Shown here: in pieces, positions 21,976 through 34,013 of the stretch
How the letters are laid out: the number at the start of each line of letters is the position of its first letter
How positions within the stretch are numbered: position 1 is the stretch's first letter
Origin: Ilyonectria destructans
Lineage: Eukaryota; Ascomycota; Sordariomycetes; Hypocreales; Nectriaceae
NCBI GenBank assembly: GCA_020740775.1
Contig: JAHEWK010000032.1
Span: 124,001-188,000 of the forward strand
DNA length: 64,000 nucleotides
Reading direction: 5' to 3'
The notes under the pieces: generated by a model
What the model was told of the DNA's origin: nothing
What the model saw: the letters and a program-made list of their open reading frames with translations, nothing else
Database searches by the model: none
Program-made: the position numbers and the translations under genes

Positions 21976-24705
21976 CTACGATTGCTCCCTCATAGCCCTT
22001 CTCAATCGCTTCTGTGGCTTCCATGAGTCATCAGAGCCACGGTCCTCCACGGTTACGGTCGTTTCCTCCGAGTAGCTTGAGTCAGTATCAAGGCGTCCCC
22101 ATTTCCGACGCCGGAAGTTTTCAAAATGCTTTCGAAGCCTTTCTCGTTCCTCTGCTGAGCGTCGTGAGGATTTCCACCGCTTTTGATGTCGTTGTGTTCG
22201 ACGTGCCCCCAGATAGTTGGGGGGTGTCTGCGAGTTAATGGTACCTGTATCGTTATTGCTACTGGGAAAGATCAGGTCCCGGCCCTGATTCCCGTAGCTA
22301 CCGGCTTGCAGAAGTTCGCTGAAGTATCTCTCTAGCTCGTCTAGTGTCTTATCCCGGATGTACCCAACCATGCGTAGTTGAGGTGGATGACCAGTCTCCA
22401 CAACGGGGAAGATCGTGCCGTTGCTGTACGGCTCTACGGCTCGACCAAATTCAAGATTGTCAAGCCTTATGCGACCTCGTGTGTTCTTGACAAGGTCGAA
22501 CGTGGACCAATGGAATCGTTGGCTCTCGTTATCGGCGCTGCTTGTCCACCCGCTCTGGCTATATCGATCTCTACATATCTCTGACATGACCTGCGATAGG
22601 TCATCCTGCATAGAGATCCGACGCTCAGCATCATCAATCTCTCGCATCGGGACGGCGGAGTCTAGAAGGGTCCTGAGTTGAGACTGCGGACCGATATGAA
22701 TGATGGATGCCCAGGTGAGACGGCGCTTCAGGTTCGCCACCTGGCTCTCCTTCGTCGTAGTAAGAAGCTCGGAATCGGACGGCCAGGGAAGGATCCAGTG
22801 AGTTAAGAGGATGACTCGCCTCAGCTGTGCATACCACTGTGTGACCTGTGTAGGCTCGAGCGTCATCTCCACCAGTTCGAGGCTGCGACGGGTCGCAATG
22901 CGAAAAGGGAGGGAGGACCAGCCCGCTCGACGCTGGATGGCGGTGCCCACAGAGCTGGGCGAGAACAAAGTATCGAAAAGATCCATCACGCTAGTCGATC
23001 GGAGCTTGTTGCCAGTGAGGAAATGGGGCTGGGTGTGGCTCATGTCGCGCTGGCGGTCGTGGAACAGGTCTGAAAGCCCATCGTGGCAATACGGAGGGGG
23101 CTTTGAGTCTGGATATTTCCTCACAGCCTCATCTGTAACGTCCGAGCCCGTCTTCCATTTTGTACTCTTTAGTGCGGTGCGCCAGACATCTCGTTGAAAG
23201 AGCTCGACGACCGTCGAATGGAGGTATTCGAGCCAGAGCCTCCTCGCCTCGAGGTTCTCCCGTACCTGATATCGTTCGACCCAGCTTTGGGCCTGCCACA
23301 CGCGGACATGGACATCACGAACATCCTTAAGTATTCGCCATTGTCGCTTGTAGTCTTGGCGCAAGAGGTCGTTGCCGACGGCCAGTCGATCACCAGCCTC
23401 GGAGGTGAAGCGCCAGACGTTCCAGTCGAACTTGCCCGGAAGCCACCAGCCAAAACCGTAGACCTTGGACGTCTTACCCAGGCCGAGCCCTTCCCGCTGC
23501 ACCTCGATGGCCTGCGGTTCCTCCCCCCCTCGGGCCCGCGTACGCTGCGTCGACGTCCATCGATCTCCCCAGAGCACCGGCTCCTTCGTGAGGAGGGACG
23601 AACCGTAGCTGAAACGAAGTCCCCGTAGGCTGACTGCCATGACAACAGTCTCCGGGAGGGAGTGTTTAAGGCCCGTCTGCGCCTTGATGTGCTCAAATAG
23701 AAAGCAGTACCGGTTGACAGTAGCGCGGAGGAATCGGGCCATCGTCTGAGAAGACACGGCAAAGAATGGATCATCTGGCTGCTCGCCATCTGACAAGTTC
23801 TCGGTTTGGGCGGAAGCAGACGAGGAAAACAGATCTGTGATGCGTCGCAGGAGAGCCAGGGACACTCGGTCCTCCGCGCGGATGCCGTATGTGAACGGAT
23901 GGCGCGGCCGTTGGACAGGCTGCTGGTCCGCATGGCCCGTTCCGGCTTGATCGACCACAGGAACGTTGCGGTGAATGCGAAGCTTCCCGAGCCTGTATGC
24001 GCGCTGGACTCTTGACTGATGTGCATGGGTACCTCGCGTGGAGTTATGCTGATCGAGGAGGTACGAGGGATCTAGAGCCATGCTCTCGAGATGGCGATTC
24101 TGGAATGGGTACTGCTTGGCGGCGTCAAAGGGGACCTTGATGAGATTGTAGAACTGGCTATAGATGAGCCCGTTTTGGTACTCCCAGCTTCCCAGACTAG
24201 GTGTGATGGTCATGCCCTCGGCATCCCGGAGCGTCGCGAAGGAGTAGACCGTCCGTCGTATCGGTGGACCGCGGCGCGTCCCTAGCTCATGAGCAGCGCT
24301 GCCGTCCCCTTCTCGAGCATTGAGCATTTTCTGGAGCTGACTCCATTGGAGCCGGCGCCGCCAGAGCCTGTGCAGGCAGCATCGCCGCCAGAGCAGCACG
24401 CGCCCATCTGACCCTGCCTCAGAGGGGGTCAGCTGACGCCCAATGTCGATATATGCCGCTTCTGGGTCGAGGTAAGTCTCGTCGACCGCAGAGTCCCAGT
24501 GGCGCCGCCAATCCTCGAGAGTCGACTGGAAAGTAGGTCGCATCCACGTGAGCTTTGTGTTCTTCGCAGCCATGTAGAGCCGCATCCCGGCATACTCAGG
24601 GAAAGGGCTGGCTCTTGCCTGCACCTCTCTCCACAGGGCCGCGAGATGCCGGGCCTGGAGAGTCAGGTAGAAGTGTTTACGGTGCGGCCCGACGGCAAGG
24701 TGCAA
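21976..24705 (-). pseudogene. Large unknown protein family, tandem copy 1 (N-terminal third missing)
   Basis: An uninterrupted frame of about 909 codons is homologous along its whole length to the neighbouring copy at 24715-29012. It starts in the middle of that protein (LTLQARHLAALWREVQ corresponds to YILQHRHLGAIWQGVQ). Conserved blocks include GMRLYMAAKNTKL, AYIDIGRQLTPSE, LLWRRCCLHRLWRR, AEGMTITPSLGSWEYQNGLI, FGWWLPGKFDWNVWRF and TTKESQVANLKRRLTWASII. The C-terminus is basic (PQKRLRRAMREQS). I do not recognise the family and see no catalytic signature. The first in-frame ATG is at 24705, and only 9 bases separate it from the stop of copy 2. It therefore lacks its own N-terminus and promoter, though the rest of the frame is open. 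Confidence 0.6.
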
Positions 24706-24714
24706 AGTACAATA

Positions 24715-27700
24715 TCACTGGCGGTGTCGTATGGCGCGTCTCAACCGCTTGGGTGGACTCCATTCGCTGCTTGAATCGATGGTAGGACTGTCGCTTGTGG
24801 TATCGCTTATTGTCGGGGCAGAATCGATCAAACCGCCGTTTGTTGCCGGTTCAGGTGCAACTCTCTGGTTGAGATCCTGGATGGATTCATATGGGTCTTG
24901 CTCATGATGGATCGTGTTGGCCTCAAAGTCGGAGACGGGATTGGGGACAGATACGGACGTATGCCCTAGCGGTCTGGAATTGTCTGTACTTCCTTGAGAT
25001 TCGAGCTCCGGTTGTGCGGACACGATGAGGTCACTGAATAGTTGGTCCAGCTCATCAAGCGTGCGGTCCCGGATTTGATTTACTAAGCGGAGCACCGGCG
25101 GTCGGCCTCGTTCAGCGAGTGGGTAAGGTTCCCCCCTGCTATTGGGCTTTATGGCTCGGACGATATTGAAAGACTGGGTGGAAATGTTCGGACCAGTGCA
25201 TCGGAGGAGGTCTTCAGGGGCCCAGTGGAAGCGGGGTTCAGAAGGGTTGGAATCTGGTGTCCATCCGGTTGGTCCAAATCGCTCTGCGGTAATGTCATCC
25301 AGGGCTTGGCGGAGTTGATTGCGAGTTGTAATTTGATGCTCCTCGTCCTCGACAGGGCATATCGGGATGACCGAACGGGATTATATAGACGCAGGAGGTC
25401 GGGGGTGACATAAATAAGGGAAACCCAGATCAGCCGTCGCTTGAGGTCCTTATTGCGGCTCTCCTTCGTAGTCGAGATGAGCTCAGTGCTGGAGGGCCAG
25501 GGGAGGATCCAATGAGTGAGTAGGAGAAGGTGGCCGAGTTTCATGAACCAACCGCACGCCTCCGTATGTCCCAATATCTCACTTACCAGCTCAATGCTGC
25601 GTCGGGTAGCGATGCGGTAAGGGATTGGTCCTAAGCCCTTTCGCTGTTCCAGGCGGCCATCGTGGAGGTCAAATCCGAGAAGGTCACAAACAAGGTCCCA
25701 CACACGTGAAGAGCGGACTTTATTACCTACCAAGAGATGGGGCCGAGTGTGGCTGATGTTACGGCGACGATCGTGGAAGGATCCCTGGAGAACGTCATAG
25801 CAGTATGGCGGAGGCCGAGCTACGGAAAATTGAGCAGCTGCCTCGTCGGTGAGGTCGGAGCCGGTCTTCCACTCGAGACTCTTCTCTGCCTCACACGCCA
25901 GACGTCGCATTGAAATAGCTCGATGACGGTGCTATACAAGTACTCAAGCCATATGCACCGGTTGATTGGCGACTCTCGTACGGAGTAGCGCTGGGCCCAC
26001 TGCTGGGCCTGCCACATGCGTGCGTGAACGTCGCGGATGTCCCGTATAACCATCCATTGGCGACCGTAGTCACGCTGTATGATACCATTTCCCACAATCA
26101 GTCGATCGCCAACATCGCTTTTGAAGCGCCAGCTATCCCAGTCAAATTTGCCCGGAAGCCACCAGCCAAACCCATAGTTTTGTGAGGTCTTGTAAAGGCC
26201 GAGCCCCTCACGCTCGACCTCATGGTCTTGCCGCTGGCCATTTCGCGTGGTGGTATGCTGGGTTGACTTCCATCGATCTCTCCACAACACTGACTCTTTG
26301 GCGATGATGCCAGACATGTTGAAACGTAGGCTTCGAAGCGCCACCGTCATAACAATCGTCTCAGGCAGGGAGTACCTCGGCCCGGTCTGGGACTTGATGT
26401 ACTCGAAGAGGAAGCAATACTTGTTGATGTTGCCATGCAGGAAGCGCGCCATCGTCCTTGATTGAATGGCGAAGACAGGTGGCTCCCGATCGACGGATGC
26501 CTGATCAGGACCAGTCTGGGTCATCGTCTGGGAAGGATCTAAGTGAGAGAGGATGCGTTCGAGGAGCGCCAAAGATATGCGATCTTCGGCTCGAACCCCG
26601 TAAGTGAAAGGGATCGGAACGCCATCCGTTCCGTCCGGAACTAAGCTCGCTCTTACGCGGAGCTTACTTAGGCGATACGCAAGTTTGAGAGAGGCCTGGT
26701 TGGCGTGACTCCCACGGGTAGATCCTTCGCAATCAGCCAGGTACGAGGGATCTAGGGCCATCTTTTCGAGCTGGCGATTCTGAAAAGGATATTGCTTGGT
26801 GACGTCAAATGGAATCTTAATGAGGTTGTAGAACTGGCTGTACAGGAGGCCTTCAACAACCTCACGGCTCTTGTGCGCAGGCGTGATGGTCATGCCAACC
26901 GCGTCACGCATCGTAAGCCAAGGGTACTCGGCAAGGCGGAGGGGAGCGGCACCAGGCTTGAGTGGCTCTGAGTCCTCGGATGGTCTTTGTGCAGCAGAGT
27001 CCATGGCATTATAACGACGACTCCACGCCCGTCGCTGTCGCCATAGGCGCTTCAGACAGCATCGCCGCCACAGGAGTACATTGGCCTCGGCGACACACCC
27101 AGTTCGAGGGGTATATTGACGGCCAATGTCGATGTACGTATTACAAGGGTCAAGGAAACTCTCGTCAACGGCGGCGTCCCATTGGTTGCGCCAGTCTTGG
27201 ATGGTCTGGGTGATGTCGGCATTCATGTAGGCAAGCTTTAGGTTCTTGGCCCCCATGTAGAGTCTTATGCCAGCGAATTGGGGGAATGCGGCTGCGCGAG
27301 ATTGAACCCCTTGCCAGATGGCACCAAGGTGTCTGTGCTGGAGAATATAGGTGAGCGCGTTGCTCCTACTGCCTTGGCCGAGTACGTCGGTATTCGCATT
27401 TACCTCCTTGAGGCGCTCGGTGGAAATGCTCTCTTGTCGGGTGCGCGAACTGCATTGGGCGATATGGCGGCTTTTGGGTAGGTACTGGAGTATGTTCGGG
27501 TCTTGGACTGCTGCTGTGATAGCTGGTAGCAGAATCTGGTCGTACCAACGCGAGTACTCGTCCTTAGGAAGGCAGGTCTGTAAGTATGGGTTGTCATGTG
27601 TATAGTGAGAGCATAAGGCTGGGAAAAACACCCAGATGAATGTATCGATCAAGCCTTGGATCCGTCCTAAGCAATAGTTAGGAACATGATGTAGAGGTCG

Positions 27701-29012
27701 TCGTTGCTGGTGGGTTCCCTGGGACTGAGAGTCGGTCTGGTAAAAACTGTTGGTCGGTATATCGATGCTGAGATGTACATCGTCTGTGTGATTGAAGATG
27801 GCATAGGGCTGTGGGTACCATTGAATGCCTAGTTTAGCAACAGCTAGGGAAGAAGGGAAACAACAAATGCTATCGATATCGAAGCTTTTCTGAATGAAGT
27901 CATCTGTAAAGGGTTGGGCGAGACGATGTCTGGTCGGGAGGCAGAGACTTGGTGGTGCGCCACCACTGGAGGATCCTTCAAGGGCGATTCGGCAAGCTGT
28001 TCGGAAATCGCGGCCGTGCGAGTGCATTGGCTGCTGCGCATCGGAAGGAAGGTCGCTACCGTGGAGGATCTCAAGGTGAGAGGCATGGTTGAGAAGATCG
28101 GAAGAAGGATCAGTGACATATGGGAGCGGGTGGTGATCATGGTCGTCATCAATTAGCCCGTCTAGCCGAGCGACAACATCTTCCACAGAGTTGCAGGAGT
28201 GGTGGCAGCCGGCGTTGACCAAGTTATCATGATCTACTTCATGTTCTTGGTTTGAGCAGCTCGGATGCGTTGCCCATTCTTGGGCAAGGTACTCTTCGAG
28301 TGTAGAGATCGAGTCATCGGGAGCGGGCAGGCTTCGACGATGGTGGCTGATTGATTCACGATCATCATTACATTCATGATCGTCGCCGTCGCAATCATCA
28401 GCTATGACTTGCAATCAGCTAGGCAGTCCCCAACCACGATTTTAGGATACCGCTTATCAGGACGTAGATACCTTGGGCTGGTGGTATCGAGACACGAAGG
28501 CTTTTCTCAACTGACTCTGAGAGTTCCTGCATTCCCTCTTCATGCCGATCCCTGCCTTCTTCAGCTGGGCAATGTCGAGATGATACATCATATAGCTCAT
28601 TGCCCCCCTCCGATACCGCGGATGCATGACTGGTAATACTGTCCACATCAGACGGATAATTCTCAACATGGTTTTGAAAGACATCATGATCGACATCATA
28701 ATGGTTCCACATAGAATCGTCGACCAGAGGAGGACCAGGGTCGTCTGAGTCTTCGGGGCTATTGGATGGCGGCAAAGCGAAGTCGTCTAGTGTTGCAGGA
28801 AAAGCCGGCATGTCGACGTTCGTTGACGAAGTAGCGGGAGTGTAAGGGGCATGATGGTAAAATTGAGTATGCAGCGCAGGGTCTACATCTGCTTGTTGCA
28901 GTCGTCGATGATAATATCTTCGTGAATGCGTGCGTTGCGCAGCTAGTCGTTCCTCTTCTGACTCTACCTTTCTAGGTCGTCCTCCCCGTCTTGATTGTTG
29001 TTTTTGAGACAT
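24715..29012 (-). pseudogene. Large unknown protein family, tandem copy 2 (full length, frameshifted), AT-hook-like N-terminus
   Basis: The protein begins at 29012 with MSQKQQSRRGGRPRKVESEE, an AT-hook-like GRPRK motif followed by a basic RTHSRRYYHRRL stretch and an acidic, His-rich region. A 64-nt intron (28408-28471, GTATCT...GCAAG) restores the frame into VIADDCDGDDHEC. The body is homologous to copy 1 (GIRLYMGAKNLKLAYM; LLWRRCCLKRLWRQ; FGWWLPGKFDWDSWRF). A frameshift lies near 25895 before EWKTGSDLTDEAA, and another near 25370. The C-terminus, PPKRLRRAIRHRQ, ends at 24715. Undamaged length would be roughly 1,370 residues. Two damaged copies among transposons suggest a mobile-element or multicopy origin, but no terminal repeats were found. 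Confidence 0.6.
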
Positions 29013-29664
29013 GATGACGGCTTCGAAAAGAAAAGGCACAAGTGGCGGAAATATGTAAGGATAGATGATCAGACATGAAACAACGCCTGCAGCAGTAACT
29101 TATTGAGCAGACACGTGATGACATACTTAGCCGTAGAATGAAGGACCAAGATCTACGGTAGTATCGTGGACAAAGGCAGAGACTGTGCATCTACTGGGGG
29201 AAATCGCTGAAGAGTGATGCCTTATATATATGAAATAACTGAGCGACTGGTCTGTTCATTGTGGCTTTCAGGGGTCATGGCGGTGTAGAATGCATTCAGC
29301 TAGGGGCAGTGTCGGCAGTTGCTTTCCTTGAGGCAGGAAAGTTTGGAGTACGCAGGGGTAGCCACCGAGCTATTCCCCTCTTGGGTTTTTCTGAGCCAAG
29401 ACTTTCCAGTGGGTCACCGCCTTTCCTATTTAGAATTTATCTGAACCAAGATTTTCCTTATGTCAGCAACCAACTTGTCAAGCTTCAATCTATCAAACAT
29501 TCCAAACCCCAATAACTTGTTCCACAGGATAGGGAAAAATATGGGACTAGGTTCATTTGGTTGCATTTTTCTTGTTCTATCATTCATATCACTTTCGCTC
29601 TGTTTTGAACAACTTTTGTTCTCTGAACACTCCGTCATCCCTAACCCCCATATCACCATATGAG
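29013..29664. other. Intergenic stretch before the recombinase fragment
   Basis: No gene was recognised. A short open frame leads into the recombinase from about 29557 but has no ATG before 29665 and does not resemble the missing N-terminal part of that family. Confidence 0.4.
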
Positions 29665-31088
29665 ATGACTATTCCGGAGTCTTTGTTTGATCCATGCTTC
29701 CTACTCTGTCCTCACAACCTCCTCCTTGGCCTCCTTTTTCGACACAGAGCCTTTGAGGCTTCTAGCCTCACTACTCCTGAACTCTTGAGCAAACTTGATA
29801 TCCATCCAGATGAGTACGAACTGCCACTTCCATTGAAGGAGTCCATGGATGAAACCTTTGTCTTCCGGCAGGCCACCAAGACTGCTTTTAATGGTTATGA
29901 GATATCAGCAAACAAGCGGATGACATATTCGATGATATCAGGTTGGACGAAAAGGATAGGCATGCTTGCCGGTTTTGGTCGTACAGTGATCCTATATACA
30001 CTACGTTACACCACTGCCAACGCGCTTGATCAATCCTGTGAGCACCCCGTCCTAGTCGTGGGCCTCAAGCCGTGAATTGAGACAGGAGCTAATGAAGTAA
30101 AGTGGACGTCAGCAACGGACTGCGTGATCTGGTCCTCGGGCACAAGAACTCGAACGTTTTCAGGGACCATTACCTCAGCCGTGTTGTTACAGTCGACACA
30201 ATGGCTATTGTGCGCCAGACAAAGCCGCAAGAAGCCTTAATGCGCCAGGCTACCAGCATCGGACACTCTAAAAGCAAACGACGTCCTGTCGACCTAACAT
30301 CTGAACAGGTTGCCGAAGTCGACGGTCACCCGCAAATCCAGAAGCTCCTTCAACGTCAGCGGGCGCTCCGTCAAGAAACGAGCAGGTCCGCTAAAGGCCG
30401 GAAGAGACTTGAGTCCATCACCAAGAGTCTTCAGAGCGAAAGAGCGAAGCTACGGCGGGAATTCACACGGCAGGTGCGGGACGATTGGTCTCGGGAGCAG
30501 GCCGTGGTCGACATAGAGCGACAGCTGGCTGGGTTATACTTCGAAGAGTCACCCCCATCACCATGCGTCACCGACTCTCATCCCGCCCAGAGACGCTTGC
30601 TCAACGCTTTGAAGGCGCCTTTAGCGAGCACAATCGAGGACGAATTTCGCCGCCGTGATGAAGCGATTCTGGCAGTCATGGCCTATTGCCCCATTCAGGA
30701 AGGACCGACGACTCGCTGCCGTCCAGACCAATCAATCAGCAAAGGGAATGCGCCCCAGGCGGCCAAGACCTCAGACAAGAGCCATCAAACACATGAAGAA
30801 TTGGCAAATGCAATCACTTCCGTCTTCGTCCTGAACGCGGAAGAACGACCTCGCAGATGCTTCATTTGTGTCGGCAGGGCTACCACTCTCCCGTCTTCGG
30901 ATCCAACTATCCAGAATCTCATCAGACCGTTCTACTCCTCCGGCGATCTGAGCAAGCATGTCAGACGGCATCACCTCTCCAACATACAGGACGACGAAAA
31001 TCTACACTGCCGTCTTTGCAGCTTATCCTTGGATCACAAAATGCATCTTCAGAACCACGCTATGAGAATACATGGAACTGTCTCATGA
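29665..31088 (+). CDS. DUF3435 tyrosine-recombinase-like protein (Starship-captain family), 5'-truncated
   Basis: Two exons (29665-30037 and 30103-31088) with a 65-nt intron (GTGAGC...GCTAATG...TAAAG) give 452 open codons. The family layout is clear: LLCPHNLLLGLLFRHRAFEA, ELPLPLKESMDETFVFRQ, ILYTLRYTTANALDQS (Arg box), LRDLVLGHKNSNVFRDHYLSR (His box and candidate Tyr). A coiled, basic region comes next (QKLLQRQRALRQETSR). The C-terminus has zinc-finger-like motifs CFICVG...HVRRHH and CRLCSLSLDHKMHLQNHAMRIH. Complete DUF3435 proteins are normally much longer, and the N-terminal half with the first catalytic residues is missing, so strand transfer is unlikely. Such recombinases move Starship giant transposons and Crypton-like elements. 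Confidence 0.7.
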
Positions 31089-31337
31089 ATGTGGATGGTC
31101 AACTAAGTTCGCTACTACTCGACGCGGCGCGCTACTGAAGATCTGACAGTTGCATTGTTCACGGCGGACGTTTTCTCTTGTTTCCGCCGTGTATAGACGA
31201 ACTCTTTATTAATATTTATCGGTTGGTTGGTTACGAGATCTATCAAGGCTTTGAGCCTGCATGCTGGCAGTTGAAGAAAATGATTAGCTCAAGTTCAGGG
31301 TAGATATCCTTGCTTCTAAAAATTCAAATATAATACT

Positions 31338-32036
31338 CTAAGAATCGTCTGCTACACTCTCCAACCAAGTTGCCAGGTCCTCCTTGCCCATCGATCTAGC
31401 GAGATCAGCGTATGTCCAGCAGCCATCTCCAACTATAGTATTCTTTTTTGCTCCTAAGTTGAAGAGAAGCAAAATAGTTTCCAATGCCTCATTTTCTGGA
31501 AGCTGGAGAGCGTATACAACAGGCGTCGCCCCATCCATATCTTCGATGTCAACTTCAACCTCAAAATCTTGAACAAACTTGGTAATCTGCTCCCTAAATC
31601 CTCGCCTTGCCGCGGCATGCAGGCCGTTAAAACTGCACGGGCCATTCGGGTGAGCTCCGCGCTCCAAAAGCAACTTAGCTACGCCAAGGTGCCCGCAGTA
31701 GAGAGCCAGGAAAAGAGCGGTGGCGCCACCATTTTCTGGCTGTTTGTCGACATCTGAGAAGTCCAATAGTAGAGTAACGGCCTCCTCTCTACCATAGGCG
31801 GCAGCAAGGTGGAGGGGAGTGACAGATAGGCGAGTGTCAGCTCGGGGAAGATACAATGGGGAGCTGCTCCCAGTCGACTGAAAGTCATCAAGAGGAAAGA
31901 CGCTGAAGGGGAAGGTTACTTCCTCCTCTGTGGTGTTGACATGCTGGAGATCATCGATAAACTTCTGAGATAAGTCGACAACGAACTTGACTCGTTCAAA
32001 AGGTATGTAGTTGAGAATGGATCGTATTGAAGACAT
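31338..32036 (-). CDS. Small ankyrin-repeat protein
   Basis: A single-exon protein of 232 residues starts at MSSIRSILNYIPFERV; an upstream ATG at 32117 would add 27 residues. From residue 70 on there are about four ankyrin repeats: TPLHLAAAYGREEAVTLLLD, TALFLALYCGHLGVAKLLLE, NGLHAAARRGFREQITKFV and TPVVYALQLPENEALETILL. No enzymatic or membrane part is present. Ankyrin repeats bind proteins; the partner is unknown. It lies between the recombinase fragment and zinc-protein gene A and is transcribed toward the recombinase. It appears intact. Confidence 0.7.
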   Translation of the reverse strand: MSSIRSILNYIPFERVKFVVDLSQKFIDDLQHVNTTEEEVTFPFSVFPLDDFQSTGSSSPLYLPRADTRLSVTPLHLAAAYGREEAVTLLLDFSDVDKQPENGGATALFLALYCGHLGVAKLLLERGAHPNGPCSFNGLHAAARRGFREQITKFVQDFEVEVDIEDMDGATPVVYALQLPENEALETILLLFNLGAKKNTIVGDGCWTYADLARSMGKEDLATWLESVADDS

Positions 32037-32117
32037 TGTAGCGGTGCTGGAAAGGTTGTCTTTGATGTTAATGAAAGAAAAAGAAAAGACGATGGCGCTG
32101 AGTCGGGCAGAGATCAC

Positions 32118-32707
32118 TTTATATATTCCGTGCCCAGAATATCAGGTCACATGAGTCGCGGTGCCCGGAAGACTAGAGGACGAACAAGGCATAAGGCAGA
32201 ATTAGATCCGTTACTGGTCCCGCCATTGAGGATAGATGGCTAACAGCGACCCCATCCCTTGATAGCTGATATCCAATGAGGTTACTGTCATTGAGGGAGC
32301 TGGTGGATGGATTGAGTAAGTGTTTAATGCAGGCCCCCTTTTTACAGATCACAGTGACAGCTTGCATTCAGCCGGCCTGCTTATCAGCCCAATGCATCAT
32401 CCTCACCCAATTATCGCAACTCTGCAGTAGTATCGACCGTTTCAAATGACGCTGGCAAGGCATTCTCTCGATTAAGGCGGCCTAGCAAGACCTTATGGGA
32501 GACTAGCACGTGTTCATAGAGGAGTACTTAAGGGAGCAACGCCGCCCATCTTCTCAGGACCATAACTTCCCCCTTTCATCACACACATGTTCTATGGTCT
32601 CCTATCCCTTCCCCCTCTTCTCCCGTACTTTCTCTTATACCCACCCGCTTTCCAAAAGTCCCACCTCTATCAAACATTCAAACTGCTACTTGGTCTAACA
32701 ACAAACT
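32118..32707. other. Intergenic region, promoters of two divergent genes
   Basis: No coding sequence was seen. A CT-rich stretch just before 32708 resembles a fungal transcription-start region of zinc-protein gene A. Confidence 0.4.
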
Positions 32708-33505
32708 ATGGATCATAGTCTGAGCTCGGTGGTAAGGGAATGAACGACTACATTGATGGAGCCCTACTTAACCCTGATAGCGAGGCCTCATCCTTGAAAT
32801 TGGACCAGAGTATCTTACGACAATGATGCTACCGAGAGCGAAGACACCGGACCTCGAGAAGTTAAAAAAATTCATGAACTCGAACCATGAACTCTTAGTA
32901 CGATACTGGGACGCCACGAGGAAGTCAATTACTAATACGATCTTTAGCGAAGCCGCATAGTCGAGCTCACATCTGAATTCCGAGTGGTATTGCCCGAGAG
33001 AAAAGACCATGACGATGTGATCGCAATTCAAACTCTCGTGGAAGGCAAATCAGCAGAAGAAACCGGGATGGCATGGCAAGTAGCTATCCAAGGCCCTTCC
33101 TCTTGCATGATAGACATCTGCCTCCGCCTCCGCAACGAAGATGAGTCTGCGAGGAATGCTATCATCTGTCATGCTAGGGGTGAGGAGATGGATTTCCTTA
33201 GGAAGTGCGATCAATGCCATGGGCGTAAGTCTCTACCTGGTGGGTGCAGAAAACTCCAGGATGAGTTCCATGGCGCTTGCTCTACCTGCATTTTCCGAGG
33301 CCACCCGATGTCGTGTAGTGAGAGGATACGGGATGTTGACGAGGAGAATGATTATCAGCCCTCAGAAGGTTCTGATGATGAGGACCAGTACCGCACAACT
33401 ATGAAGAAAAGAAAGAGGAGAGTTCAGGAGGTAAATGGTGAGAGTGGCGAGACGCAAGGGGAGCAAACGAAGGAGCAAACGAAGAAGAAGCGGAAGATGC
33501 GATAG
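32708..33505 (+). CDS. Six-cysteine zinc-cluster-like protein, paralogue A (DUF3716-like)
   Basis: Three exons (32708-32731, 32781-32897, 32948-33505), with introns of 49 and 50 nt, give an open frame of 232 residues. The protein reads MDHSLSSVRGLILEIGPEYL, then RIVELTSEFRVVLPERKD, then ICLRLRNEDESARNAIICHA. The cysteine core is C-x2-C-x8-C-x10-C-x2-C-x8-C at about residues 125-165 (CDQCHGRKSLPGGC; CSTCIFRGHPMSC). The C-terminus is acidic and then strongly basic (MKKRKRRVQE, KKKRKMR), likely a nuclear signal. It resembles fungal DUF3716 proteins. Paralogue B at 39222-39963 has the same exon design, including a second exon of exactly 117 nt. Function unknown. Confidence 0.75.
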
Positions 33506-33782
33506 GATGAGCACCTACGCAGACTCAATGGGTGCTTGACTTTGTTGTGATCGTGCGAAGGGGTAGCAAAGGATCGGTGGAGCCTGCCATCGAGAGCAAA
33601 GCTCACTTTTCCTCCTTTTATTTTATTTCCTAGCCGAAATGAATTCTATCTATTCGCTTAACAACACAGCAAAATTCGTGAGAGAGTGTCGTTGCGTGTG
33701 GGTAAACAAGAGTTGTTGGTTGTTGGAAGCAGCTGAACCCACACTGCATGATGAGAGTTAAAGGTCCCTGAAACGCACACGT

Positions 33783-33821
33783 CAGAATCACGCTATGAGA
33801 ATACATGGCACTGTCTTATGA
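33783..33821 (+). pseudogene. Relic of the DUF3435 C-terminal tail
   Basis: Thirteen codons read QNHAMRIHGTVL-stop, matching the last residues of the recombinase at 31088 (QNHAMRIHGTVS). The DNA is also nearly identical across this stretch. Nothing else of the gene remains. Confidence 0.65.
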
Positions 33822-34013
33822 GAGCAGAAGCAACTGCTGAGCACTAGAGAACTCAACGCTGGTTGCTATTGAAGAATTGATCACGACACTGTTGTTAAGG
33901 CCTGTAGTTAACCGTCGATATAAAGCTAATTTACTGTCACTGCCACGTTGGTCTGGTACAAATAGCGAGATTGATGTAGCGCTAATGCATCGACGTAGTA
34001 ATGAGTCCTATCA

